Shown: in pieces, positions 32,062 through 39,737 of the stretch
How the letters are laid out: every line of letters begins with the position of its first letter
Numbering within the stretch: position 1 is the stretch's first letter
Assembly (NCBI RefSeq): GCF_046127645.1
Contig: NZ_CP175919.1
Direction: 5' to 3' (one strand)
Length of the DNA: 64,000 bases
Source: Clostridium_F caseinilyticum
GTDB taxonomy: Bacteria; Bacillota; Clostridia; Clostridiales; Clostridiaceae
Position numbers and translations under genes: made by a program
The notes under the pieces: model-generated
What the model was told of the DNA's origin: nothing
Database searches by the model: none
Seen by the model: only the letters and a program-made list of their open reading frames with translations

Positions 32062-33264
32062 ATGAAAAGTATAGAAGAACAAATAAAAATAATATCTAAA
32101 GGTGTAGATGAGATTATAAATGTAGAGGATTTAAAAAGTAAATTAGAAAAATCACAAAAGACAGGAAAACCTCTGACAGTTAAATTAGGATTAGATCCTA
32201 CAGCACCTGATATTCATATAGGTCATTCAGTGGTTTTAAGAAAAATAAGACAACTGCAAGACTTAGGACATAGAGCAGTTATAATAATAGGAGATTTTAC
32301 AGGAAGAATAGGAGATCCAACAGGAAAGTCTAAAACTAGAAAACCATTGACACAAGAAGAGGTTATGTTTAATGCTAAAACCTATGAAGAACAAATATTT
32401 AAAATAATAGATAAAGATAAGACTGATTTAAAATTTAATAGCGAATGGTTAGGTAAACTATCTTTAAGAGATACTATAGAGTTAACTTCAAAATATACAG
32501 TGGCTAGAATGCTTGAAAGAGAAGATTTTAAAAAGAGATTTGAAAGTCACTCTAGTATAGGAATACACGAATTCTTTTACCCATTACTACAAGCCTTTGA
32601 TTCTGTTACTTTAAAAGCAGATATAGAGTTAGGGGGAACAGACCAAAGATTTAACCTTCTTATGGGAAGAACTATACAAAAGGATTTTGATCAAGAAAGC
32701 CAAGTAGCTATTCTTATGCCATTATTAGAGGGAACAGATGGAAAAGACAAAATGAGCAAAAGTTTAGGAAACTATATAGGAATAAATGAAGATGCCAATG
32801 ATATATACGGAAAGGTTATGTCTATACCAGATGAAATGATAGTTAAATACTATGAATTAGCTACAGACATACATCCAGATGAAGTAACAAAAATAAAAGC
32901 AAGATTAGAAGAGGAAAAAGTTAATCCAAGAGATATTAAAATGGAATTAGCTAAGGAAATAGTAAGACTATACCATGGAGAAGAAGCATCTATAAAAGCA
33001 GAAGAAAACTTTAAAAATATATTCCAACAAGGAAATATACCAGAAGATATAGATATATTAAAGGAAAAATTAGATGAAATAAATATAATAGATTTAATAG
33101 TTAAAGCAAAATTTGCTCCTAGTAAAAATGAAGCTAGAAGATTAGTAAAACAAGGAGCAGTAAAGATAAATGGAGAAAAAGTAGATGAAGAATGTAAAAT
33201 AAAAAATGAAGATATACTTCAAGTAGGAAAGAAGAAATTTATAAAAATATTAAGTGAAAACTAA
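32062..33264 (+). CDS. tyrS: Tyrosyl-tRNA synthetase
   Basis: 400 residues. Class I signature HIGHS (PDIHIGHSVVL) and KMSKS (KDKMSKSLGN) are intact; TyrRS-specific ELGGTDQRFNLLMGR lies between; the C-terminal S4 RNA-binding domain (about 335-395, PSKNEARRLVKQGAVKING) is complete. It resembles the TyrZ branch more than the Bacillus TyrS branch. Regulated by the tyrosine T-box upstream. AGGAGG precedes the ATG. Confidence 0.96.
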   Translation: MKSIEEQIKIISKGVDEIINVEDLKSKLEKSQKTGKPLTVKLGLDPTAPDIHIGHSVVLRKIRQLQDLGHRAVIIIGDFTGRIGDPTGKSKTRKPLTQEEVMFNAKTYEEQIFKIIDKDKTDLKFNSEWLGKLSLRDTIELTSKYTVARMLEREDFKKRFESHSSIGIHEFFYPLLQAFDSVTLKADIELGGTDQRFNLLMGRTIQKDFDQESQVAILMPLLEGTDGKDKMSKSLGNYIGINEDANDIYGKVMSIPDEMIVKYYELATDIHPDEVTKIKARLEEEKVNPRDIKMELAKEIVRLYHGEEASIKAEENFKNIFQQGNIPEDIDILKEKLDEINIIDLIVKAKFAPSKNEARRLVKQGAVKINGEKVDEECKIKNEDILQVGKKKFIKILSEN

Positions 33265-33365
33265 TTTAAATAAAAATATTTATACAAGATAAAAATAAGG
33301 AGCAGTCTGTACCATATTGGAAAGGATTGGCTTCTTTATTTTTGCTTTTCGAATTTAAGAAACTA

Positions 33366-33414
33366 TTGACATTTTATAAAGAGAGTTATATAGTTAGTTA
33401 CATGTGTAATTAAC
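33366..33414 (+). promoter_or_regulatory. Promoter and palindromic operator of the YtrA-type ABC operon
   Basis: TTGACA (33366-33371), 17 bp, TATAGT (33389-33394). Overlapping its 3' end, GTTAGTTAC-ATGT-GTAATTAAC (about 33393-33414) is an inverted repeat with one mismatch per arm, located about 25 bp before the regulator start. Self-repression by the GntR/YtrA protein is likely. Confidence 0.7.
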
Positions 33415-33438
33415 TGATCGTGTAGCGAGGTGATAATA

Positions 33439-33810
33439 ATGAATTTAAATTTTAATGAGGATATGCCGATATATCAGCAAATAGCTAATGCCATTGAGGA
33501 TGGAATATTAAAGGGCATTTATGAAGAAGAAAGTCAAATTCCCTCAACAACAGAAATTTCAGTGACTTACAAAATAAATCCAGCTACAGTGAGGAAAGGA
33601 TTCAATTTGTTAGTCAGTGAAAAAATAATTTATAAGAAAAGAGGGCTAGGAATGTTTGTTTGTAGCAGCGTAAAGGAAAAGTTAAAAGAAAAAAGAAAAA
33701 ATAATTTTTTTGAAAGTTATATATTGACCCTTGTAGATGAGGCTAAAAGGTTAGGAATAACTATAGATGAAATAATGGATATGATAAAAGGGGGTTATAA
33801 AAATGAGTAA
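33439..33810 (+). CDS. GntR-family regulator, YtrA subfamily
   Basis: 123 residues from the ATG at 33439; GAGGTGA is 6 bp upstream and a GTG at 33430 lies within it. The compact winged helix (MPIYQQIANAIEDGILKGIY, INPATVRKGFNLLVSEKII, KRGLGMFV) with only a short C-terminal helix pair is typical of YtrA, which controls ABC exporter operons induced by cell-wall antibiotics. The stop overlaps the ATPase start by 8 bp. Confidence 0.9.
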   Translation: MNLNFNEDMPIYQQIANAIEDGILKGIYEEESQIPSTTEISVTYKINPATVRKGFNLLVSEKIIYKKRGLGMFVCSSVKEKLKEKRKNNFFESYILTLVDEAKRLGITIDEIMDMIKGGYKNE

Positions 33811-34675
33811 TATATCAATAAAGAATATTACTAAATCATATCAGGGGAAAGAAGTCCTATCAGATATCTCTATTAATATAGAAGAAGGAAAAATATATGG
33901 ACTTCTTGGAAGAAATGGAGCAGGAAAAACAACGCTCCTGCATCTTATAACTAATAGAGGAATTTTAGATAGTGGAGAGATTTTAATAGACGGAGAAAAT
34001 ATTTGTGAAAATGATAAGGCACTTTCTAAAATTTATTGTATAGAAGAAAAAAATCTTTTCCCTGAAACAATGAAAATAGTAGATGTTTTTAAGTGGATAA
34101 AAGAATTTTATGAAAACTTTGATATGGAATATGCTATTAAAATAAGTGAAATGTTTAATTTAAATATAGAGAAGAAAGTAAAAAATTTATCAACAGGATA
34201 TAAGTCAATAAGTAAAATTATTGCCACATTAGCTTCAGGTGTAGAAATTTTAATTTTTGATGAGCCTATTTTAGGATTAGACGCAAATCATAGAGAACTT
34301 TTTTATAAAGAATTATTAAAAGTTTATGATGATGGGGAAAAAACAATTATAATATCAACTCATATAATAGAAGAAATTTCTTATCTTTTAGAAAAAGTAA
34401 TTATATTAAAGGAAGGTAAAATAATAGAAAATGATTCTGTTGAAAATATACTTAATTTAGCTTATGCAGTTTCAGGTAGTAATGATGCTGTAGATAAATA
34501 TATAATTTCTAAAAATACAATAGATATAGAAACATTAGGTTCATATAAAAAGGCTACAATATTACAAGAAAGAACTAAAGAGGATTTAGATTATATAAAG
34601 GAACTACAATTAGAGATTAATACAGTAGAACTTCAAAAATTATTTATATATTTAACAAATATGGAGGTAAAATAA
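33803..34675 (+). CDS. ABC transporter ATP-binding protein
   Basis: 290 residues. Walker A GRNGAGKTTLL, Walker B EILIFDEPILGLD, and an H-loop in IISTHIIEE. The signature motif is LSTGYKSI, a divergent form of LSGGQ seen in YtrB/EcsA-like ATPases. C-terminal ~70 residues are extra. Works with the membrane protein encoded directly after it (TAAATG junction) and is regulated by the YtrA protein. Probable exporter; substrate unknown. Confidence 0.92.
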   Translation: MSNISIKNITKSYQGKEVLSDISINIEEGKIYGLLGRNGAGKTTLLHLITNRGILDSGEILIDGENICENDKALSKIYCIEEKNLFPETMKIVDVFKWIKEFYENFDMEYAIKISEMFNLNIEKKVKNLSTGYKSISKIIATLASGVEILIFDEPILGLDANHRELFYKELLKVYDDGEKTIIISTHIIEEISYLLEKVIILKEGKIIENDSVENILNLAYAVSGSNDAVDKYIISKNTIDIETLGSYKKATILQERTKEDLDYIKELQLEINTVELQKLFIYLTNMEVK

Positions 34676-35422
34676 ATGAACAAAAGCAATAAAATTTGTA
34701 GTTATCAATTAGAGACTTCTATAAAATCTATATTAGTTTATTATGGTATATTAATAGGAATTTTATTATTAGTATTAATACAAAATTTTATCTATCCAAA
34801 TAGCAATATTCAGTCAAATGGAATAGAAATGCCAACAGCAATTTTTATTTTTATAATGGCATTAAATTCATTTAAAACTTCATTCTATTTTTCTCAAGGA
34901 AATAATGTTTCAAGAAATAGTTTTATTTTAGGAACTATAAAATCAGGAGTAATAATATCAGCAGTGTTGGCTTTAATTGATATAATTATAAATAGAATAT
35001 ACAACTTATTTATAATTTGTCCTACTAATTTCGATATGATTTATAGAAACCCATCATATGATGTAAATGGTAGCTGGCAAGTAATTTTAAATCATAGTGT
35101 TGTTAATTCATTAGAAACTTATTTATGGAATCTAGCAGTGTATATATTTTTATTTATGTTAGGTCTATTAATAACTATAGTTTATTTTAGGTTAAACAAA
35201 TTTGGTCAAGTAGTAGTATCAATCATTCCAGTTTTGTTAATTGTAATCGTAAGTAATTTTTATATTTATATTCCCACTAAGGTTTGGAATTTTATTGGAA
35301 ATGCTTTTGGTGCAAATACTAAAAACCCTTATATGGCAATGCTAACATTTATTATACTTAGTATTTTAGCAATATCAATACAATATTTGTTAGTAAAAAA
35401 AGCAGTTACAGATAAAATTTGA
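34676..35422 (+). CDS. ABC transporter membrane subunit
   Basis: 248 residues with six predicted membrane segments, arranged as in ABC-2 type permeases paired with YtrB-like ATPases. It starts immediately after the ATPase stop, with the ribosome site (ATGGAGGT) inside that gene. No enzymatic motifs. Identified mainly from context and hydrophobicity. Confidence 0.8.
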   Translation: MNKSNKICSYQLETSIKSILVYYGILIGILLLVLIQNFIYPNSNIQSNGIEMPTAIFIFIMALNSFKTSFYFSQGNNVSRNSFILGTIKSGVIISAVLALIDIIINRIYNLFIICPTNFDMIYRNPSYDVNGSWQVILNHSVVNSLETYLWNLAVYIFLFMLGLLITIVYFRLNKFGQVVVSIIPVLLIVIVSNFYIYIPTKVWNFIGNAFGANTKNPYMAMLTFIILSILAISIQYLLVKKAVTDKI

Positions 35423-35582
35423 TCATAGTTTAGTTTAAATTCAAGATAAAAATATAATAATAGACACAAAGGATTTTTTTATGATAAAATAGATATAATA
35501 AAAAATTATACTCTAATATTTCTGTAAAAAACAACGATCATATAAGTTAATAAAATTAATTTGTATATAGGGAGATTAATTT

Positions 35583-36026
35583 ATGAATTTTAAAATAAAA
35601 AAGTTTAATGAATTAACTGTAGAAGAAATATATGAAATACTAAAAATAAGAAATGAAGTTTTTATTGTAGAACAGAAATGTGCTTATGATGATTGTGATG
35701 GTAAAGATAAAGATTCATATCATCTATTTTATATGGAAGAATGTAAGATACTTGCTTATTTAAGGATATTAGAAAAAGGAGTATCTTATAATGAGACATC
35801 CATAGGAAGAGTTTTAGTAAGTAAGGATTATCGTAGTAAAGGATTAGCAAGAAAGATTATTTTAGAAGCACTAGATTTTATAGAAAATAATTTAAAAGAA
35901 AATTCTGTAAGAATTTCAGCTCAGCATTATTTAATAAACTTTTATAAAAGTGTTGGATTTAAACCAGTATCGGAGGTATATTTAGAGGATAATATACCAC
36001 ATATAGAAATGTTATATAAGAAATAA
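35583..36026 (+). CDS. ElaA-like GNAT N-acetyltransferase
   Basis: 147 residues, the ElaA length. Early signature LKIRNEVFIVEQKCAYDDCDGKD is the ElaA fingerprint (RxxVFVVEQxxxYxExDGxD). Acetyl-CoA loop VSKDYRSKGLARKII; C-terminal AQHYLINFYKSVGFKPVSEVYLEDNIPHIEM is also conserved. Acceptor substrate unknown. GGGAGAT precedes the ATG. Terminator at 36057-36100. Confidence 0.9.
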   Translation: MNFKIKKFNELTVEEIYEILKIRNEVFIVEQKCAYDDCDGKDKDSYHLFYMEECKILAYLRILEKGVSYNETSIGRVLVSKDYRSKGLARKIILEALDFIENNLKENSVRISAQHYLINFYKSVGFKPVSEVYLEDNIPHIEMLYKK

Positions 36027-36056
36027 TAAATTTTTATATAATTATAAAGATAAATT

Positions 36057-36100
36057 TAAGCTTCATTGGAATTAAAATTCCTTAAGAAGCTTAAATTTTT
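36057..36100. terminator. Terminator between convergent GNAT and proline-rich protein genes
   Basis: TAAGCTTC...GGAAT paired with ATTCC...GAAGCTTA, followed on the plus strand by AATTTTTT. Confidence 0.75.
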
Positions 36101-36120
36101 TGTAAAAAATCAAAATCTAA

Positions 36121-36513
36121 TTAATAACACTGAAAACTGTCTATTGTATTTAAGTCAATTCCAGCATAAACCCAATTACGTCCAGTCCATCTCCAACCAG
36201 ATATAGATCTTCTTCCTACATATACAATCCACATCCAGAAAGGTCTTCCTCTGCGAGGCCAAATATAAGTAAATTTATTTTTACAGAATCTTATTGAGCC
36301 AGGATCAACAGCTTTCAAATTAGGGCTACCCTTATTTGGGCCAGATCCAGAGGGATTAAAATTTGGAGGTGGAGTACTTGGAGGGCTACCTGGAGAACCA
36401 CCTTGAGGGACACCGAAACCACTCGGTGGTGGATTAAAAGGAGAAGGTGTTTGAGGTGGTACAGGCATTCTCATGTAGTTATCATAGTAAAAATAATAAA
36501 AATAAGGATACAT
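36121..36513 (-). CDS. Small Pro/Gly-rich protein with aromatic C-terminal domain, possibly spore-coat
   Basis: 130 residues from the ATG at 36513, chosen because the minus-strand TAGGAG lies 8 bp upstream; longer readings add a hydrophobic non-conserved leader. The start is Tyr/Phe-rich (MYPYFYYFYYDNYMRM), the middle is a Pro/Gly/Ser tract (residues 18-65), and the last ~60 residues are a compact Trp/Arg-rich domain (FCKNKFTYIWPRRGRP, RRSISGWRWTGRNWVY). I do not recognise the family. It is next to spore surface genes, so a spore-coat or exosporium role is possible. Confidence 0.65.
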   Translation of the reverse strand: MYPYFYYFYYDNYMRMPVPPQTPSPFNPPPSGFGVPQGGSPGSPPSTPPPNFNPSGSGPNKGSPNLKAVDPGSIRFCKNKFTYIWPRRGRPFWMWIVYVGRRSISGWRWTGRNWVYAGIDLNTIDSFQCY

Positions 36514-36829
36514 TATATTAACTCCTATAAAATTATTTACAATATCAATATATTCTATATTAAGGAAAATGATAATATATATTTTTAAATCAGAAAGTTT
36601 AGAGTATTGATTTAATATTTTAATAAGTATGGTTTTAATATTCACTAATATACATTTAATAGAATAGTATGTATGGGTGAGAATTTTTAAACTTATTTGT
36701 AATAATATTGATATATATAAATATAATCTAAGTAACAAAAATGCTTGTCCGTCATAATATATAGTATAACCTATAAAAAATAGTTAACAACTTTAACTAT
36801 TAAAAAATTTTATAACTTGGGAGGAATAA
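36514..36829. other. Divergent intergenic region; sigma-K promoter on the plus strand
   Basis: Besides the sigma-K element described separately (36735-36761) this 316-bp AT-rich stretch shows no gene and no clear promoter for the minus-strand gene. Confidence 0.4.
36735..36761 (+). promoter_or_regulatory. Sigma-K promoter of the DUF3794 spore protein gene
   Basis: AC at 36735-36736, 16-bp spacer, CATAATATA at 36753-36761, an exact fit to the sigma-K form AC-N16-CATANNNTA. It lies about 70 bp before the start codon. Late mother-cell expression is expected for an exosporium protein. Confidence 0.6.
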
Positions 36830-37654
36830 ATGATGTCAATGGATGGAACAAAAAATAATTGTGAAGCAAATTCAAATTTAGATAGATCAGTTAGCAATAG
36901 TTGCTATGGAGATTGTGGAAAAGTAATAGATAGCAAAACTTTACCATTATGTGATGGAACTGATTTAACACCATCTGCTATAACAACAGGAGTTGTAGCT
37001 AAGATACCAGTAGTTCTTGCAGAAAAAGAAGTTCAGATAGATGTGGAAGCTAGAATGAGATTAAGAGACAAATACTTTGAAATAAAGAGAATAAAAAAAG
37101 ATGTATTTTTAACTCAATGTGAATTATTACCAAGAGCAGGAATTATAGAAAATGGTGTTCCAATAACAGGAAAGCTATTTATAAGCGGATATGTTAGAAA
37201 GAATATAGAATATGCTACTGCAGACTGTATAAAACATGATGTAGTAAGTGGTGAAATAAAACATACTACAGAAAAAATACCATTTAATTGTGTAACAGAA
37301 GTAACTTATATAACTCCTCCAGTATTAGGAAATAGAGGAATACAACAAAAAACAGATTTATTCTGTGGCGGATGTAAATGTGATTGTAAGTGCGAAGAAG
37401 AAAGATTAGGAAAACTTACTTGTCAAGAATATTTAGAGGATTCAATAACACTTGTAGAAAAACCATATTGCGAATTATTAGGAGCTAGAATATTTGAAGC
37501 TGATATACAAAGACAACCTTGTTATGAACATGGAGAAAAAGTTTATGATGAATTATTAGAAAAAATGGTAGTTCATATTAGCGTAAAAGTTTTACAATTA
37601 CAACAAGTAGCTGTAAATGACCCAACTTTAGGTTCAAAGGGTTGTGGAAGATAG
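36830..37654 (+). CDS. Cysteine-rich DUF3794 (SPOCS) spore-surface protein, exosporium type
   Basis: 274 residues with 16 Cys, including the cluster CGGCKCDCKCEEE near residue 185. Two DUF3794-like segments: KIPVVLAEKEVQIDVEARM with LFISGYVRKNIEYAT, and a C-terminal ISVKVLQLQQV. DUF3794 domains occur in SipL and in exosporium proteins. Cys-rich proteins of this kind cross-link the exosporium crystal layer of C. sporogenes (the Csx proteins); I cannot say which one this is. ATG with GGGAGG upstream and a sigma-K promoter. Terminator at 37698-37738. Confidence 0.8.
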   Translation: MMSMDGTKNNCEANSNLDRSVSNSCYGDCGKVIDSKTLPLCDGTDLTPSAITTGVVAKIPVVLAEKEVQIDVEARMRLRDKYFEIKRIKKDVFLTQCELLPRAGIIENGVPITGKLFISGYVRKNIEYATADCIKHDVVSGEIKHTTEKIPFNCVTEVTYITPPVLGNRGIQQKTDLFCGGCKCDCKCEEERLGKLTCQEYLEDSITLVEKPYCELLGARIFEADIQRQPCYEHGEKVYDELLEKMVVHISVKVLQLQQVAVNDPTLGSKGCGR

Positions 37655-37697
37655 TATAATAATTTGCTAATGATAAGATTAATATAAGTAATGCTTA

Positions 37698-37738
37698 AGA
37701 TAATTTAGGAGAATTAATTTCTCCTAAATTATCTAATT
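37698..37738 (+). terminator. Terminator after the Cys-rich DUF3794 gene
   Basis: AGATAATTTAGGAGA paired with TCTCCTAAATTATCT around a 7-nt loop, then AATTTTAT. Confidence 0.75.
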
Positions 37739-37841
37739 TTATATGTGGATTTTTATTTGGAGTGGATAGGATTTATTAATAATATATGTATGAATCAAAT
37801 AAATATTCCTATAGTAATTATATTTAAGGGGAATCTTTAAA

Positions 37842-39659
37842 GTGAAAAATAATAATTTTAAAAATTTTTTTATATCTATAATTATATTTCAACTGTTAAA
37901 AGAAGAGGAAAAGGAAAAAAATATATATAATTTAATTAATCTATATAATTTAAATAAAATTGAAAGATTAATTTTACAAGAAAAAGATAAACAGATTCCC
38001 AAAGTAAATGTTAAATTAAATAATAAAAAAAATAAACAGAATTCTATAGAAGGTATTGAAATCAATAATGAAAAGAATAAAAAAAATATAAAAAGGCATA
38101 TGAAATCAAAGGAAGAAAAAAACGAACAGTTTCAAAAGGAAACTACTATATTAAAAGAAGCAGATGAGTATATTTCAAAAGGAGATATTCAATTAAAAAA
38201 TAATCAAAATAAACAGGTTTTGAAAGATGAGATAAAACTAAAAGAAAAAAGAGAGAAATATGATTTAGAAAAAAATATTAAAATCAAAAATGAAAAAATA
38301 AGACAGAGGTGCGAAAAAAGTGCCGTATTAGATAAAGAAAAAAGCAAACAAATTTTAAAAAAGGATATCAAATTGAAAGAAAAAATGGATATGCATTATA
38401 TAGAAAAAAACTCTAATATAAAAGATGCAAAAGCTAAAGAAGATGGGAAGAAAAATATCAAACTAAATAAGGAAAAAAATAAAAATTTTTTAAAAGAAAA
38501 TATTAAAACTAAGGAAGAAGAACATAAACATAATTTAAAAGAAAATATAGAAGCTACAAGTCAAAAAAATAAACAAGATATAAAATTAAAGGAAGTAATG
38601 AATAAACAGCTTGAAAAAGAAAGTACTAAATTAAAAGAAGTAAAGAATAATAAAGGCATAAAAGAAGATATTCAATTAAAAAATAATCAAAATAAACAGA
38701 TTTCCAAAAACAAGTTAAAAATAAAAGAAAAAAGAGAGAAATATGATTTAGAAGAAAATATTAAAATGAAAAATAAAAAAATAACACAGAGGTGCGAAAA
38801 AAGTGACCTATTAGATAAAGGAAAAAACAAACAAATTTTAAAAAAGGATATCAAATTGAAAGAAAAAATGGATATGCATTATATAGAAAAAAACTCTAAT
38901 ATAAAAGATGCAAAAGCTAAAGAAGATGGGAAGAAAAATATCAAACTAAATAAGGAAAAAAATAAAAATTTTTTAAAAGAAAATATTAAAATAAAAGAAG
39001 ATAAAGTGAATAAAAAAACACCTAAAGAGAGTATTAAATTAAAGAATGAAAAGGATAGTATTAAAAATGTCGCATACAATGGAGAAAATAATATTGTCAA
39101 AAAGAATAAAGAAGTGAGGGAAAAAATATTTTCTAAAGTACCTATAGTAATAGCAAGTTTTGAAGTAGAAATGATAGATAGTATTTTTACTAAAATAGAT
39201 AGTACTTTTATAGATATAAAAGAAATTAAAAATAATGTTTTTATAGAATCAGCTAATTTAATAAAATTAAATTCTAATAAGGCTAAATTATTTATTAAGG
39301 GGTATATTAGAAATTATATAGAATATATAACATTAGATAATATAAATAAAGGTTCTATTACGACTAAAAATCAAGGAATGATTTCACATAAGGAATTTAA
39401 TAAAGCTATAAATATAAATTTATTATTTTTTAATAATATGAAGGAAGGAGAAAGCTTTTTTGTAGATTTTAATAATTATATAAAAGATAAGAAAGTATTG
39501 TTAGGGAAAATAGAAAAAATAGATATAAAATCTAGCAATATTTATAAAAATGTAAAGGGGGCTATTTTTGAAAAGGAAAAATATTATTTGACATTGCATC
39601 AAAACTTATCAATAAAAGTAAATATAGAAATTCTACAAAGGAATTTGGTGATTTTGTAA
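37842..39659 (+). CDS. Lys/Glu-rich repetitive protein with C-terminal DUF3794-like domain
   Basis: 605 residues. Residues ~10-420 are extremely rich in Lys, Glu, Asn and Ile, with degenerate short units of the form K(D/E)xIKLKEKxxK. A ~110-residue block is present twice, 483 bp apart in the DNA (for example around 38385 and 38868; shared KEKMDMHYIEKNSNIKDAKA). The C-terminal 175 residues match the preceding spore protein: KVPIVIASFEVEMIDSIF and KLFIKGYIRNYIEYIT. Probably a fibrous spore-surface protein anchored by its DUF3794 domain. GTG start with AAGGGG 8 bp upstream. The low-complexity part makes homology searches unreliable. Confidence 0.75.
   Translation: MKNNNFKNFFISIIIFQLLKEEEKEKNIYNLINLYNLNKIERLILQEKDKQIPKVNVKLNNKKNKQNSIEGIEINNEKNKKNIKRHMKSKEEKNEQFQKETTILKEADEYISKGDIQLKNNQNKQVLKDEIKLKEKREKYDLEKNIKIKNEKIRQRCEKSAVLDKEKSKQILKKDIKLKEKMDMHYIEKNSNIKDAKAKEDGKKNIKLNKEKNKNFLKENIKTKEEEHKHNLKENIEATSQKNKQDIKLKEVMNKQLEKESTKLKEVKNNKGIKEDIQLKNNQNKQISKNKLKIKEKREKYDLEENIKMKNKKITQRCEKSDLLDKGKNKQILKKDIKLKEKMDMHYIEKNSNIKDAKAKEDGKKNIKLNKEKNKNFLKENIKIKEDKVNKKTPKESIKLKNEKDSIKNVAYNGENNIVKKNKEVREKIFSKVPIVIASFEVEMIDSIFTKIDSTFIDIKEIKNNVFIESANLIKLNSNKAKLFIKGYIRNYIEYITLDNINKGSITTKNQGMISHKEFNKAININLLFFNNMKEGESFFVDFNNYIKDKKVLLGKIEKIDIKSSNIYKNVKGAIFEKEKYYLTLHQNLSIKVNIEILQRNLVIL
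38220..38990 (+). repeat. Pair of ~300-bp direct repeats inside the repetitive gene
   Basis: Block 1 runs from about 38225 to 38510 and block 2 from about 38705 to 38992, offset by 483 bp and nearly identical, particularly over ATGGATATGCATTATA and the following 130 bp. The offset is a multiple of three (161 codons), so copy number can change without shifting the frame. Confidence 0.8.
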
Positions 39660-39737
39660 AGTATTGTGAATTATATAATCAAAAAAAATTATAATGAATA
39701 CTATAACATTGTAATTAATATTTAGAAAGGAATATCT

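Noticed and set aside
38220..38990. Direct repeats considered as a CRISPR array
   Set aside because: Blocks are ~290 bp, in frame within one gene and encode the same peptide; no short repeats with unique spacers and no cas genes.
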